Source of the DNA: Ulota crispa
Taxonomy: Eukaryota; Streptophyta; Bryopsida; Orthotrichales; Orthotrichaceae
DNA length: 64,000 bases
Assembly: GCA_963920765.1 (NCBI GenBank)
Contig: OY987244.1
Span: 17,092,358 to 17,156,357 of the forward strand
Direction: 5' to 3'
Shown here: in pieces, positions 9,561 through 20,703 of the stretch
How the letters are laid out: each line of letters begins with the position of its first letter
How positions within the stretch are numbered: position 1 is the stretch's first letter
Position numbers and translations under genes: made by a program
The notes under the pieces: model-generated
Seen by the model: only the letters and a program-made list of their open reading frames with translations
The model's database searches: none
What the model was told of the DNA's origin: nothing

Positions 9561-11786
9561 TTGGCGAAAAGTAGAGTTAGCGAGACAAGGATGGTTCGGT
9601 AGAAGTGAGTGAAATTAGACATATCACACATGGTCTCAAAAGTTACCATATGCAAGCTTCTAGGACCCGTGTAAGCCCAAACCCCTTATTTTGAATTTTT
9701 TCATAAGTTTGCTTATATTTTTGTAAACATGTGTTGTTTTTTGAATCTCATTTATAAAATGTTATTTCTATTTGAAATGCGTAAACGCTACTTTGGACGT
9801 AATTTGGATGAGTGAGAAGCAATTTTGGACAAAATCTTGTTCATTAAATATGCTGTTCACTTTTTAAAACACGGACTTGAGAACGTTGAAATTGTTTATT
9901 AAGTTAGGATGACCTTCAGCAATTTTCTCACTTGCATCAATTATACTGAAATCGGAGTTGTTATTATTCAATTTCAGAACCATAATTCTATGTATAAGAG
10001 ATCTTTTTATGAGATTATCAATTAATATGTTGAAATCTAATGTAAAATAATACTAATGAGGTCTTTCTCCACTTTATTTCATAATTTGTTGTAGATAATC
10101 ATACTATTAAAAATTACAATGATCTTTGTAATATCACATTTTGACTTGTGTAATATCATATTTTCAATTTATGTAACATTATCACATAGATAAATTTGAA
10201 GACTTACTGATATTTTTACTTTGCATTATGTTCAAAAAATGAAGATCCTAATTAATTCTAATGGTGAATGCATAATGTAACAAGCACCAACATCTACTAT
10301 TATTACTAAGATTACACTATTGGTCAATATGCCTGCACCAATATACTCATTGCACACCTCTCCTCTCTCATGTGTTATCTCCAAGGATTCTCCAAAACAA
10401 AGTTGTTGGGTTTGAGCATGGTGTATGGCATTCAAGCATGGCTTTTATTGGTAGGTTATGCAATTTAGTCCCTCATCTTGCATAGAACTTTTAGATTTTG
10501 ATAATCTGCTTAGTTAAAGATTAGACACTAGTAATTAGTGAAAAGCCTAGTTTTTCCCATTAATTCTTCTTTTAATTACTTGAACAAGTTTTTGTGTATC
10601 CATCACTAAGTTTATGGAACATAGAAATAGTGTATGTGTATACATATGGCATAATACTACATGTAATCAAAATAAAAGTTGGTTTCCTCAAGTATTTGTT
10701 TAAAAACATTCAAATAGTTTATAGAGAGGTATTAAATTTAGAGTTTGGCTATGTAGATCTAGTATTTTTTAAAGTGCATGTAACAATTGTAGTTTGTATT
10801 CAATAGGATTTTCATTTCTTGGAGTTTAGCCCATCATGTGTGCCTTTTTAGTTATATGAGGTATTTTCTAAGGTTAATCTCAAACCTTGAAATCAATTCC
10901 AATTTTCTACTTATATATTTTCTACAAACAATTTGCAAAGACAAAGAAGGCAATACTAAAAATCAACTTTTTGTTGGATGAAAGTTTTAGTACTCCTCTT
11001 TTTGACACCACTAGTATAATTTAGGAATTTTGTATCAACTACTTTTAGATGAACTAACAATGATTGCAATTTAAAATCACATTTAAAAATAAATAAACCA
11101 TTATTTTTTGATAGATAATGAGTTAAATCTCTGTTTAAAAGTACCTTTGCAATTTCAAGGATTGTAAATTACCTTCCTATTGTTTTATGTAGCTACTTTT
11201 CTGAATTTTTGTTGTATGGAAATAAAGACTTGGATAACAAAATGGTCACACCTTCTTAATAGATATGGCAAACATCAACCATGTTTTCAAAATTAGTTTT
11301 GATTGTGACATGAATGTTATTAGTTGACCATATTTTATTGCTTATTTAATTTCCAGCATATGGAAATTTATAATTGGTGGTATACATGTAGGTAGATGAG
11401 TTAAAAAACACAATATATATGCCTTAAAGAAAAGTAGTAAACTACACCTTAGATCTTGGTTTAGTAGTTTTGGAGTTTATAATTATCACTTATAACTTAG
11501 TTAACATAATGAATCCATTAGACAAGATTCATAAAGTATATATCATTTCTTTGTTGACTCCATTTTTTTTGTTTTATTAGAAATGAGATATAGTATTTAT
11601 AACTACCTTACAAACAATAATGGCATTGCTTGCATCTAGTCAAAAACCTTTGACTCAATGTCATTCATTGTTGTTTGAGCTAGACATAGCTTATGTCTTA
11701 TGTCTCATTTTCTATTTATTTTATACAAGTTTGACAAGATTGAAAATCCAATTGTAAAGACTTAGTCTTGCAAATTTTGACATATC
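9561..11786. other. AT-rich intergenic; nothing recognised
   Basis: Long stretch of low-GC DNA with frequent stops in all frames and no ORF longer than about 70 codons. No tRNA-like, repeat-terminal or protein-family signal was noticed. Confidence 0.6.
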
Positions 11787-11917
11787 ACAAGGGATTTGGA
11801 CCCAAGAAGAGGGTGTGAGTTGAGATGTTCCCAATGTTGGGAACCAACCTTTATTGGTTGTCAAAAAAAATTTAATAAACAAAATTAAGAAAAAAAATCT
11901 TTGAAAAAATAAGATTA

Positions 11918-11949
<32 letters not shown>

Positions 11950-12083
11950 AAATAAAATAATATTATCTGACATGGTTGCCTCAATGCCATGTCAAATTGC
12001 TGCACACTGCTCATGTGGAAGGTGTTCCCAAAATTCTCATGGTTTTGGGGGAAGGGGCCTCTTCTTAGGCCCAAATCCCTTGT
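11787..12083. mobile_element. Inverted-repeat element with ACAAGGGATTTGG ends
   Basis: Left end ACAAGGGATTTGGACCCAAG and right end CTTAGGCCCAAATCCCTTGT are inverted copies over about 25 bp with three mismatches. A second inner palindrome surrounds GTTCCCAA. The centre holds an (ATTT)n run at about 11909-11945. The length is about 297 bp and there is no ORF. The superfamily is not clear because no target duplication could be identified. Confidence 0.65.
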
Positions 12084-13013
12084 AAAGTTTATCTTCCTTC
12101 CATTGTAACATAATAAGCAAGTTGTCAAAAGAACTGAATTAACTCTTCTAAAATTTTATCCTCAAAATTGTTGAGTCATTATTGCAAATTATACATTTGA
12201 AGCAAGAGACCTAGCAAACTCAAAGATTTTTTTTTAAACATTGTTAGCATCAACAAATTGTTGTCCACATTTGAAAAGAAATAGATATTAGAAGTAATAC
12301 ATACAATGATTTGCTTAGTTTATGCATGTATAGTGAGAATTATTGTGATTATTAAATTAGTTAATTACTACCATGTCATCTTGACTATAATCATCATTTG
12401 TGTACCACACATTGTTACTTTTTACTCAGACAGATGCAAGATTCTGTTACACAATCACACGTTTTATAAAGCACTAGGCTTTAAAATTCAAAAAAATCCA
12501 AGGTATTGATAATTTATAAAAATCAAGTGTTTGATAATTTGCCAGTAACACTAAAAAAAACTATCTTCGATAATCAATAATCATATGTTTTTTTTTACAA
12601 TGTATATCTTCATTTTTGTAAAATTTTGCATATAGTTTGTCCAGATATCATAATTGTGCATTATCAGCGTCATCTTCACTTGACAATAATGAATATTTTT
12701 GCAACTTTGGTTCCTTTAAAAAACCAAATGATAAATTGATCCTTGATCACAAAATTAACAACATTCTAGACAAGTACACATTTTCTACACATCCTCTCAA
12801 TTTTGTATTACAACACTATGCGCATGTTGAGCCACACTAGTATAGAGTAGCAACACCTAGTACTTTTTTACAAGTAAACATATTTTTTCCTCCCAACATT
12901 CCCAACATTCCCAACACTCCCAACATTCTTAAAAGAGGAAAACAAATTTTTATTGTGATTTCTAATTTTCTCACTTAGGAGATCCCATGCATGCATTTTT
13001 GCGCACCTCAGTA
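12084..13013. other. AT-rich intergenic; nothing recognised
   Basis: No gene signal. A short run of CCCAACATTC or CCCAACACTC units occurs at about 12892-12926. Confidence 0.5.
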
Positions 13014-13345
13014 AGGTAGGAGGTTCATAAACCAACCATATAAGGGTTGGAACTGAATTTTGGGGAAATAAAATTTCTTGAAACATTTTTTAGTAAATTT
13101 TCCTTAAAGGACAAGAGAAATTGACATCTAACCCAAATAGTTTCATATTTATTTGGAGTTTTATGAATTTAGTTATGAAATTTTGAAGTTGAAGTGGCAT
13201 AGGGCTCTAAAATTGCCCACCTCCTCAAATGTACAGTACACTACTTGCACATTGTTGCAACCTTTGAAAAATAACATGTATAAATGAAGTCCATTTGAGA
13301 AGGTGTGCGGTTTTAGAGCTTGGACAATTTACGAGCCTCCTCAAA
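13014..13345 (+). mobile_element. AGGTAG-type MITE (full-length, decayed right end)
   Basis: Begins AGGTAGGAGGTTCATAAACC after TA (13012-13013). The body (ACTGAATTTTGGGG, TTTTTTAGTAAATTTTCC, GTTTCATATTTATTTGG, GCATAGGGCTCTAAAA) is shared with the copies at 1062, 25024 and 61614. The second half folds back on the first: CTCTAAAATTGCCCACCTCC against GAGAAGGTGTGCGGTTTTAG. The right end (TTACGAGCCTCCTCA) has lost the ACCTTA terminus. Confidence 0.75.
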
Positions 13346-14789
13346 ACTTTTTGGGCTCTCATAAAAAGACTTGCAATCTTACACAACAAAAAAAATACTC
13401 GTTCGCTCCGCAAAAGAAAACGTATTTTTCCTCACGCTTTTAAACCCATAATAATCACATGCGCATTTAAAAACCCAAAAGCAATGTCATTTGAGTGGGG
13501 TACGAATTGCGACAACCCCAAAATGTCATCCTCAAGTACCCATCCGTCCATCCCTCCATACAGCTCAGCACTCACGAGCCACCTTGCAAGCAAGTCACAC
13601 CAGGTACAGAAACCCATCAGCAGTCCACATCCATCCAGAATTCATCCGTCCAATCTAGAGTACACCCCTCTGGCCTGCACCAATTATTGTAACCAGGCAG
13701 CAGTACTGATCAGCTATAATGATGAAGGATTTTATGACTTTTCGATTTCAGTTAGCAAATGGCCTCCAGAGCCCAGACCACTGACCTAGTCAGTACAGGT
13801 GTGAGTGTGTGACCTCCTGTAATTGAATTATTTCATAATTTCAGGCTTTCCTGGCCGGAATTGACAAACCACAGCGTCAAAAAGTAAAACCGCCAAAACA
13901 AGGTAAAACTCGTTTGTACCAATCCCACAAGCCAGCAAACTACAGTCCAGGGGGGGGGATCAGAGAGAAGAAATAAACAAATAAATATAACAACTCCTCA
14001 TGATCAGCCCCTTTTGTTGGACTCCACTTGACCTTTTACAGCCCATTGCAGAATGTTTTACCCAATGAGCGGAGAAATCCGACAAACAACAAAAAGTCAG
14101 CCTTATGACATGTCAAAAAATCGGTCAAAATTTGAATCAACCGGATAAAAATTGGCTAGAGAAATTTCTAGTTAAAATGTCAGTATATGTGCAATCAATG
14201 TACAATTTTTATCAAGGAAGCTCAAAATCTCCGACCCTGACTTCCACCCTATCCTTTCACCTTTATTACATTTCACTTGTATTACATGTACCAATGATTA
14301 TAAAATAAAATTTAAGAGACTTTGTTTTAAGCCATAAGTTGCATTAGGTCTTCATTAGGGCCCCTTTAGCTATTGGAAGATAAGGGTCAAGTAATCCTCA
14401 AAAAAAACATGACAATGGTGGCTACAAATTAATTACACATGAAGAAACATAAATCCAAAAGAAAAGTCAGGATTTTGGATATCAACAAGAAAGTCTTGAA
14501 GAGAAATTCTAGGTATGTAGAAATGAATATCTTGTCGAACTTTTATATTAGTAACCACATGTAGTATGTGCTCTATTTATTTTTAATGACAAGATTTATT
14601 AGAAATTTGGTTTTGATTTTTCATGAGTTTGAGGTTTTCCTTTCTTGAGCAAAATTCTGCTCTACTAGCTTGTCCCATCCAATCCCGAAATAGTAAAAAA
14701 AAAGTTAACTAAACAATTATTTTGTTTCGTATGATGGACTGAGGAAACTGCACGATTTTGTTGGCGAAACAATCATGTAATCTAGCACG

Positions 14790-15052
14790 TTCCCAACATT
14801 CCGTGCCCAGAAGTTCACCGGCGTGATCGGTCATTCGACACGACACAGCTGGCCTGCCGGAGTGACGTTCGAGGGTCATAATTAGTTAGATCTGAAGCAC
14901 AACTTTCTCTTAACTAGTTCGTTTAGTGGCTAAATGAGTGAGCTAGAAAGTAACTAATCGTTACTGCGATCCCAGTGGTAGTAAGTCACGTTCCGAAGGG
15001 TACCGGCGTGGTCGGTCAAACTTATAACACAGCTGGCTTCACGCTTAGGTCA
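14790..15052 (+). promoter_or_regulatory. Duplicated ~65-bp motif upstream of the TPR gene
   Basis: The block at about 14790-14858 (CACGTTCC, then CACCGGCGTGATCGGTCA, then ACACAGCTGGC) recurs at about 14986-15037 (CACGTTCC, then TACCGGCGTGGTCGGTCA, then ACACAGCTGGC), with the order and spacing of the three parts kept. Both contain the CAGCTG palindrome. The copies lie about 200 bp apart just upstream of the GC-rich segment that probably starts the transcript of the EF-hand/TPR gene. A regulatory role is inferred; a decayed repeat is the alternative. Confidence 0.45.
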
Positions 15053-15165
15053 TGGATTTAAAGCCTACCCGTAACCATGATTAAAAACCATTTAAACCGG
15101 GGTTAATAGGATTAGAAACACTTTTAAGCAAGGTTGGTGAGATGATTAGTGAGTTGGACTAAGCT

Positions 15166-16983
15166 TAGTATCTAATCGGATGGAGAGGTCCTTGTGGCAG
15201 TAGGCTCCGTGGTCGTGGCATTCGCTGGCCTTGCTTTGGGGCTTTCTCTGCGCTTCTGCGAGCGTTGCTGTCGGAGTTCGCCCTTTTCCTACGGATTTTG
15301 TCTCGGTTTTTGTGCACGAGCTTCGTCTTGCTGACGATTTCCCGACTCCGGTGAGCGATTCTGTCATTTCTGGACATTTTGTGACCGTTTTGGTTCCGAA
15401 ATGAGGGAGAGCCTTCCGATTTCACTCAGTTAAGCTTCCTGTTAGAAAGCTTGAACATGGCGATTGTTCTGTAATAGCATCGTGAGTGTATTTCTGTTTG
15501 CGGCAACTTAGCGACGTTCCTTTCGTGGAATGGCCAAGGGTTAGAGGTGGAGCGAGCTGGTTTTGCAGTGACGTTGGAGAGGGGAAGAATGCCGTTTTGT
15601 TGTTGCGAGTGGAACAGGAGGCGTCTCTGTGTTGGACGTGAGTTAGAGAGGTGATTATTTGCATAACTCTTCGGTGCGCTCTGCTCCTACACCTTTTTTG
15701 CCGTAGGAAATGCGAAAATGGCTCAGTCTTAAGCTCTCTGTTTTTCGAACCGTGTCTCGAGATATCTGCAGTTTGCCGCTCGTTCGGAGGTGATGAGTAG
15801 GTTTGTTCTTGCAGAAGTTGTCGGTGTGTGAGGAATTTTTTCTTTGGATATTTTGTGACTATGACTGGCCTTGAATGGAGTGTGCTTGGTTCTCTCTAGG
15901 TTTCTGTAAACCTGTATTTTGACTAGGTTTTCTGTAGTGTGTCCTTATCTCGAGGTGCCGCGAAGGTGAAGATGTAGACTACGCTTTTCAAAAATTGCAG
16001 CAGCAAGTGTTTTAGTTCCTGCATGTGCTGGACTGTGTGGTTAGACTTGAGAGGATCCAAGTTTGGTTTCAGTAAGCAGGCGTTGTTGTGAGTGTTAGTT
16101 GTTCCCTGTATTAAGCGTGTTTAGCATATAAACGGCGTATGGAACGGAAGCTGTTTTTCTAGCAGGTTCTGGTCGCTGTTGCTTTGTCCAACAACATCCG
16201 TTCATATATTATGAAAGTTTGTAGGTCACAACGATGCTTGTTTTGAAATTGTATTTCCGAAGGTATGTCGTTTTCTCTTCTACCAGTGTGTGAGTTTCCT
16301 GCTTTACGCAGTTCTCGTTGTTCCTGTGTTTCCTGTCCTAGCCATTTCACATGAGGCTTATTTTCTCATTTCATTGTGATGGTAACTTTGTCGGATGATC
16401 GAAGATTTACTTCTCAGGCGATCGTTTACTGTATAAATTAATTCACCACGGGTAATTATTCCTTGTCAGATTTCACTTGCAAGGGTATTTGGTCTCTACA
16501 TGGTGTTCGGGCTGTGTCCAATCATTTCGCGTTGCAGTCTTCCTTTCCCATGTTTGAATATCAGCTATGGTGAATGGTTAAATTTTCCAATTTGAGCTTT
16601 TGAGACTTCCCCCCTGTATTTTATCGGTTTGCTGTCCATGATAGCTTTCATTGGCACTTCCTAGCAGATTGGCTAGCGTTCCGGAAACGAACAATGGCAG
16701 TTCAGAGATTTTGCGAGATGTATAGTTCTGTTAATAATAATAGTCTTGTTTATATGTGGCAGGGTCAACAGGGTGAATACACGAGGCAACGGCTACGGAC
16801 GAGAGCAGGACGATTATCTTTCTAAGTGTTTGTTAATGAACTCTCGGCCTTTCTAGAGCAGGGCTCTCGAAGAATGCTGGCGAAGGCCTGATACGATTTT
16901 GAATTCGTCTTTACAGCGCTCAGAAGCGCCTCCATCTCGTCTCGAACGCATCTATATTCGTTGGTAGGGAAGCGACAATAAAC
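15166..16983 (+). other. Probable 5' UTR exon(s) and UTR intron of the EF-hand/TPR gene
   Basis: From about 15170 the GC content rises and the sequence is rich in C/T and G/T tracts typical of plant 5' leaders. A good acceptor (TTTATATGTGGCAG ending 16762) precedes a 221-bp stretch leading to the start codon at 16984, so a leader intron ending at 16762 is likely. Its donor was not fixed. ORFs on the opposite strand here (15146-15664) show no family resemblance. Confidence 0.5.
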
Positions 16984-19900
16984 ATGGAAAACGGCCAGGA
17001 GGCAAGTATCAGGTCACTAAAAGTTCGAGGCATCTTCAACCAGTTCGACCAAAACGAAGATGACCATCTTAACAGGAACGAAATGGCTCACTTGGTGATT
17101 GCTGTCAATCCCCGGGTCAAGTTTAGCAAAGAGCAAATTGAGGCCATTCTTGACGAAGTGTTTAGAACTTATGGCAATTTTATTGATGAAGTCAAAGGTT
17201 TGAGCTTTGAGGGCTTGTTACGAACTTATGATGATGGAGCTGGTGACGTGGACAGAGACTTTGATGCCCTGGGATTGCAGTTACAATTACCTGTCAAGCA
17301 AGCCGTGGAAGAATCACCTTCATTGTTTGTAGAACCCCTTGCTCTCGAATCTAGTCCTCGAACTATGGCAGCACCTAGCATTGAGCCTTCTGCGTCGGTG
17401 GTGAAACCCCCATCGTCGATTGCAAATGAAAGCACAAGCCAGGTAAACAGGAGGATGTCCAGGATTCCTGAATGGGCCAAGGCTCCAAACAATGGAATTG
17501 AATTTGAGAACACTTTTCAGTTGGTAGAAGATTTGGAGCTTTTGCTGAAGAGGCAAGAAACGAAAATTGAGGGTAAGCGAAAGCAGCGAGAGGACAAGAA
17601 GGGGGCTGGATCGAATGGTCTGGATTCTACGAACTGGGAAGACAGCACCGAGCAAGGTGAAGGGGCTGGGGGGCCGCGCGGTGAGGGAGAGCTGGGGGCT
17701 GATTTTGGCGTTTTTAAAAAGGATCTTGTCGAGTTGCGTGATAGAGCTGGGAGAGCGCAAACTCCAGATGAGGCATTTGATGGTCACATGGCAATGGGGA
17801 AAAGTTTATTTGAACGTCGTTGGCATGAAGAAGCTCTGATCAGCTTTAGACTGGCAGTTCAGCTGAAGCCACAGGATGTGCGGGCACATTTCTTAGTGGG
17901 CAATGCACTTTATTCTCTGGGTCAGTACAAGGACGCCTGGATGTCATATCAGAAGGCACTTGAGGCAGGAGAGGAGAATGCTCAGGAGTGGGTGGGTATT
18001 CTGCCACAGGTAAGACACATTCTTTTGGCCTGCCATTTTTCTGCGAGAAGGAGGTTGTACGCTTCTTTAATGCGCAAGCAGAGTACGCCGTATTTTCTTA
18101 GTAACATGTCTTACTTTCTGATTCAGGAATTGGTGATCAGTCGCTTGAGTGGTTCTTTGTACCCTGGCTACTGAAAGTGGTGATAGTAGTACTTGTTTCA
18201 CGTTTACTTGCATTGCAAACATTTCTTGATAACAGGTGCGGTTTAGCCAAATTATAGGGACACTGGATTTCTTCTCACGGATGCCGTATGTGCCTTTTGC
18301 TAGGTACATGTGAACCTTGGAATCGCTCTTGAGGGTGAGGGTATGCTGATGTGTGCATGTGATCATTATCGCGAGGCAGCTATACTCAACCCTCGTCACT
18401 ATCGTGCACTGAAATTGTTGGGAAGTGCCTTGTTTGGATTGGGTGAATACCGAGCAGCCCAAAAATGTCTCGAAGAAGCATTAGTGTTGGAACCAAACTA
18501 TCCAGACGCTCATTGTGACCTTGGTTCAGCTCTGCATGCTGTACACGATGACAACCAGGCAAAATCGCAGTACCAAAAGGCCATTGACTTGAAGCCAAAT
18601 CATGTGGATGCACTCTACAACCTGGCCGGGTTATTGAGGGATTCAAAAAGGTTAGAGCTCTCAGCATAATTTGGAAATTTAAGAAGCAGGCTGCTTTAGT
18701 TTTACTGTGAGAACCTGTAACTGTGGCCCTTTTATAACTCAGTAGAACTGCTTTATGCAGGTATACTAGGGCTGCTGAACTATATGCAAATGTGCTTCAG
18801 CTAAGGCCCCGTGACTGGAGAGCGCAGCTGAATCGAGCAGTCTGCTTGTTGGGTGATGAAAAGCAAGAGGAGGCGAAGAATGCGTTCAAGGAGGCTTTCA
18901 GAATGACGAATCGCTTGGATATCTATGATGCTATCAAGCATTTGAAGCAGAACGAAAAACGGCCAAAGAATCTAAACGCGATGGTGGCCAGTGCCGAGCA
19001 GAGTGCTACTGGTCGGCGCACCCTTACACACGGTATGATTTCCCATTACAGCATAGGGCGAATATGTTTTCAGGCATCAAAACCTTGGACTTGCAGCGGA
19101 ACTGTAAATCCTGCTATTAGTTCTAAGCGGCTTAGCAAATTAGAAGTCCTGAATTCTTAATATGAGTGGTTCATTTTTTTCCCATTTGAATAGGTCACTA
19201 CATGGCATGTAGCATCCTTGACTTTGTGCCCTTTGATAAATGTGTACGTTAGTCTTAAGATTCGCGATCAGGCTTTGCCACTTGATTTATTGCTCTTCAA
19301 ATGTCCTATCAAGCTCTGTGAATCATCTCTGATTGGTTGTTTTTTGAGCCTTTGAACCCTCAGAGGCGAGCTTTATTCAGGTGGATAGAACCAGGTTCAA
19401 GCAGGCAAACAGTAATACAACACCTCGGGAGTATTTGGGTTGCGCTCTCAATATTCGTAAGTTTCAGAAACACACAAGACTCAACACTTGTGACATAAAT
19501 TCTCTATCAGCAGAGATAGAGAAGAGTGGGTATCTTCGTGTGGAGAAGTCTGGCGTCCCGCTTTCGCAAAACGAGAGGGTAGTTCGCAAGGCTGAGTTGG
19601 AGAAAATTCTACCTCGTCTCATCCAGAATCTCAACCCAGAAACCTTTCAGGTTTGCTAACCCTACCCTGGAAAAATTGTTCATTTTGTGTTTTCACTTTA
19701 TGTAAAACTGTTCAATATACTACAATGCTCGGTCATCAACTTTTGTGTTAGTCTTGTTCATCAGTACATGCCAAGGTCTACATATGTCAGGATTTATTCC
19801 TTTCGCATTGTGTTCTGTGCCACGTTGGTGAAGTACTCATTGAGCGATGCATGTTGACTGCAGAGTGCCGTAAGAGCCATAAACGAGCGCATCTTATCTG

Positions 19901-20703
19901 TCCTAGACCGGAGCGGGTCAGGCAGAGTTGATGTTGGCATGTTCTTTGCAGTACTGGCTCCTCTCTGTGTAGGTCCAGTCGACAAAAGGAAGCGGCTGGT
20001 CTTCGATATTCTCAGAAGACGAGTGTCATTTCCTAAGGAGGGTGTTGCTCCCAATGCAGATGTAAAACACTACATGAAGTTCCTCCGAGCAATCTACCTT
20101 CCTACTCAGGTAAAATTTCCAGATAGCTTTGGAAGTAATACAAACCGCAGCATTCTTTTACCTATTTATTTTTCCTGCTTACTATTATTGTGTCTCCTCA
20201 TTCAATACTTAAGCCTGTGTTAAATTTCACAGTTTTCATTTCTCTATTGAGATTCTTGAACACTTTATAACTAGATAGCAACCTGTTTATTCTAAAGTGA
20301 GCTGTTTTCTTTCTCCCAGGGCACAAGTGAGCTGGCAGAGATGCATGGTGAGGACGACAAGGTGCAGGTTTCATACCCAGAGTTCACAGGGATGTTTGAT
20401 GATCCCGGCTGGGGGTTCGGCATATTGAGCACTCTGGTGAAACTTGAACAAGGTGACCGTGTTCGTCACGAGGGGGTCCATTGTGCGGCCTGTGACTACG
20501 TGATAATTGGACCGAGATTTAAAGAGTCGACCAAGAAGTTCAACTTATGTTGCATTTGCTATAGTGAGGGGAATGTTCCAGCGCATGTGAAACAGGATGA
20601 GTATGTATTTAAGGAGTATGGCAGTGATGCCGAAGCCACCTGGGATCGGTTCAACATCTTCGGTAGCAGGAAGCAACTCAACTCACAACCTCAGGCTGTG
20701 TAA
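16984..20703 (+). CDS. EF-hand / tetratricopeptide-repeat / ZZ-finger protein
   Basis: Orthologue of the Arabidopsis calcium-binding TPR family protein (At1g05150/At2g32450 type), function poorly known. Six coding exons: 16984-18009, 18304-18650, 18761-19032, 19364-19650, 19864-20109, 20320-20703, giving 853 residues. An EF-hand loop (D22 to E33, DQNEDDHLNRNE) heads the protein, followed by the conserved block NPRVKF and TYDDGAGDVDRDFDALGL. TPR units run from about residue 260 to 540, with conserved blocks VNLGIALEGEGM and ALKLLGSALFGLGEYRAA. A degenerate second EF-hand starts near D659 (DRSGSGRVDVGM lacks the final acidic residue). A ZZ-type zinc finger closes it (C781-x2-C784, C803-x2-C806). 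The acceptor at 19364 was chosen over the cag at 19380 because only the former keeps frame from exon 3. Calcium binding is inferred from the motif. Confidence 0.94.

Noticed and set aside
13295..13789. 164-codon plus-strand ORF
   Set aside because: Begins within the decayed end of an AGGTAG element and is rich in low-complexity Ser/Pro/His; no family resemblance.
15146..15664. Minus-strand ORFs of 73-86 codons
   Set aside because: They overlap the GC-rich probable leader of the plus-strand EF-hand/TPR gene and have no recognisable features.
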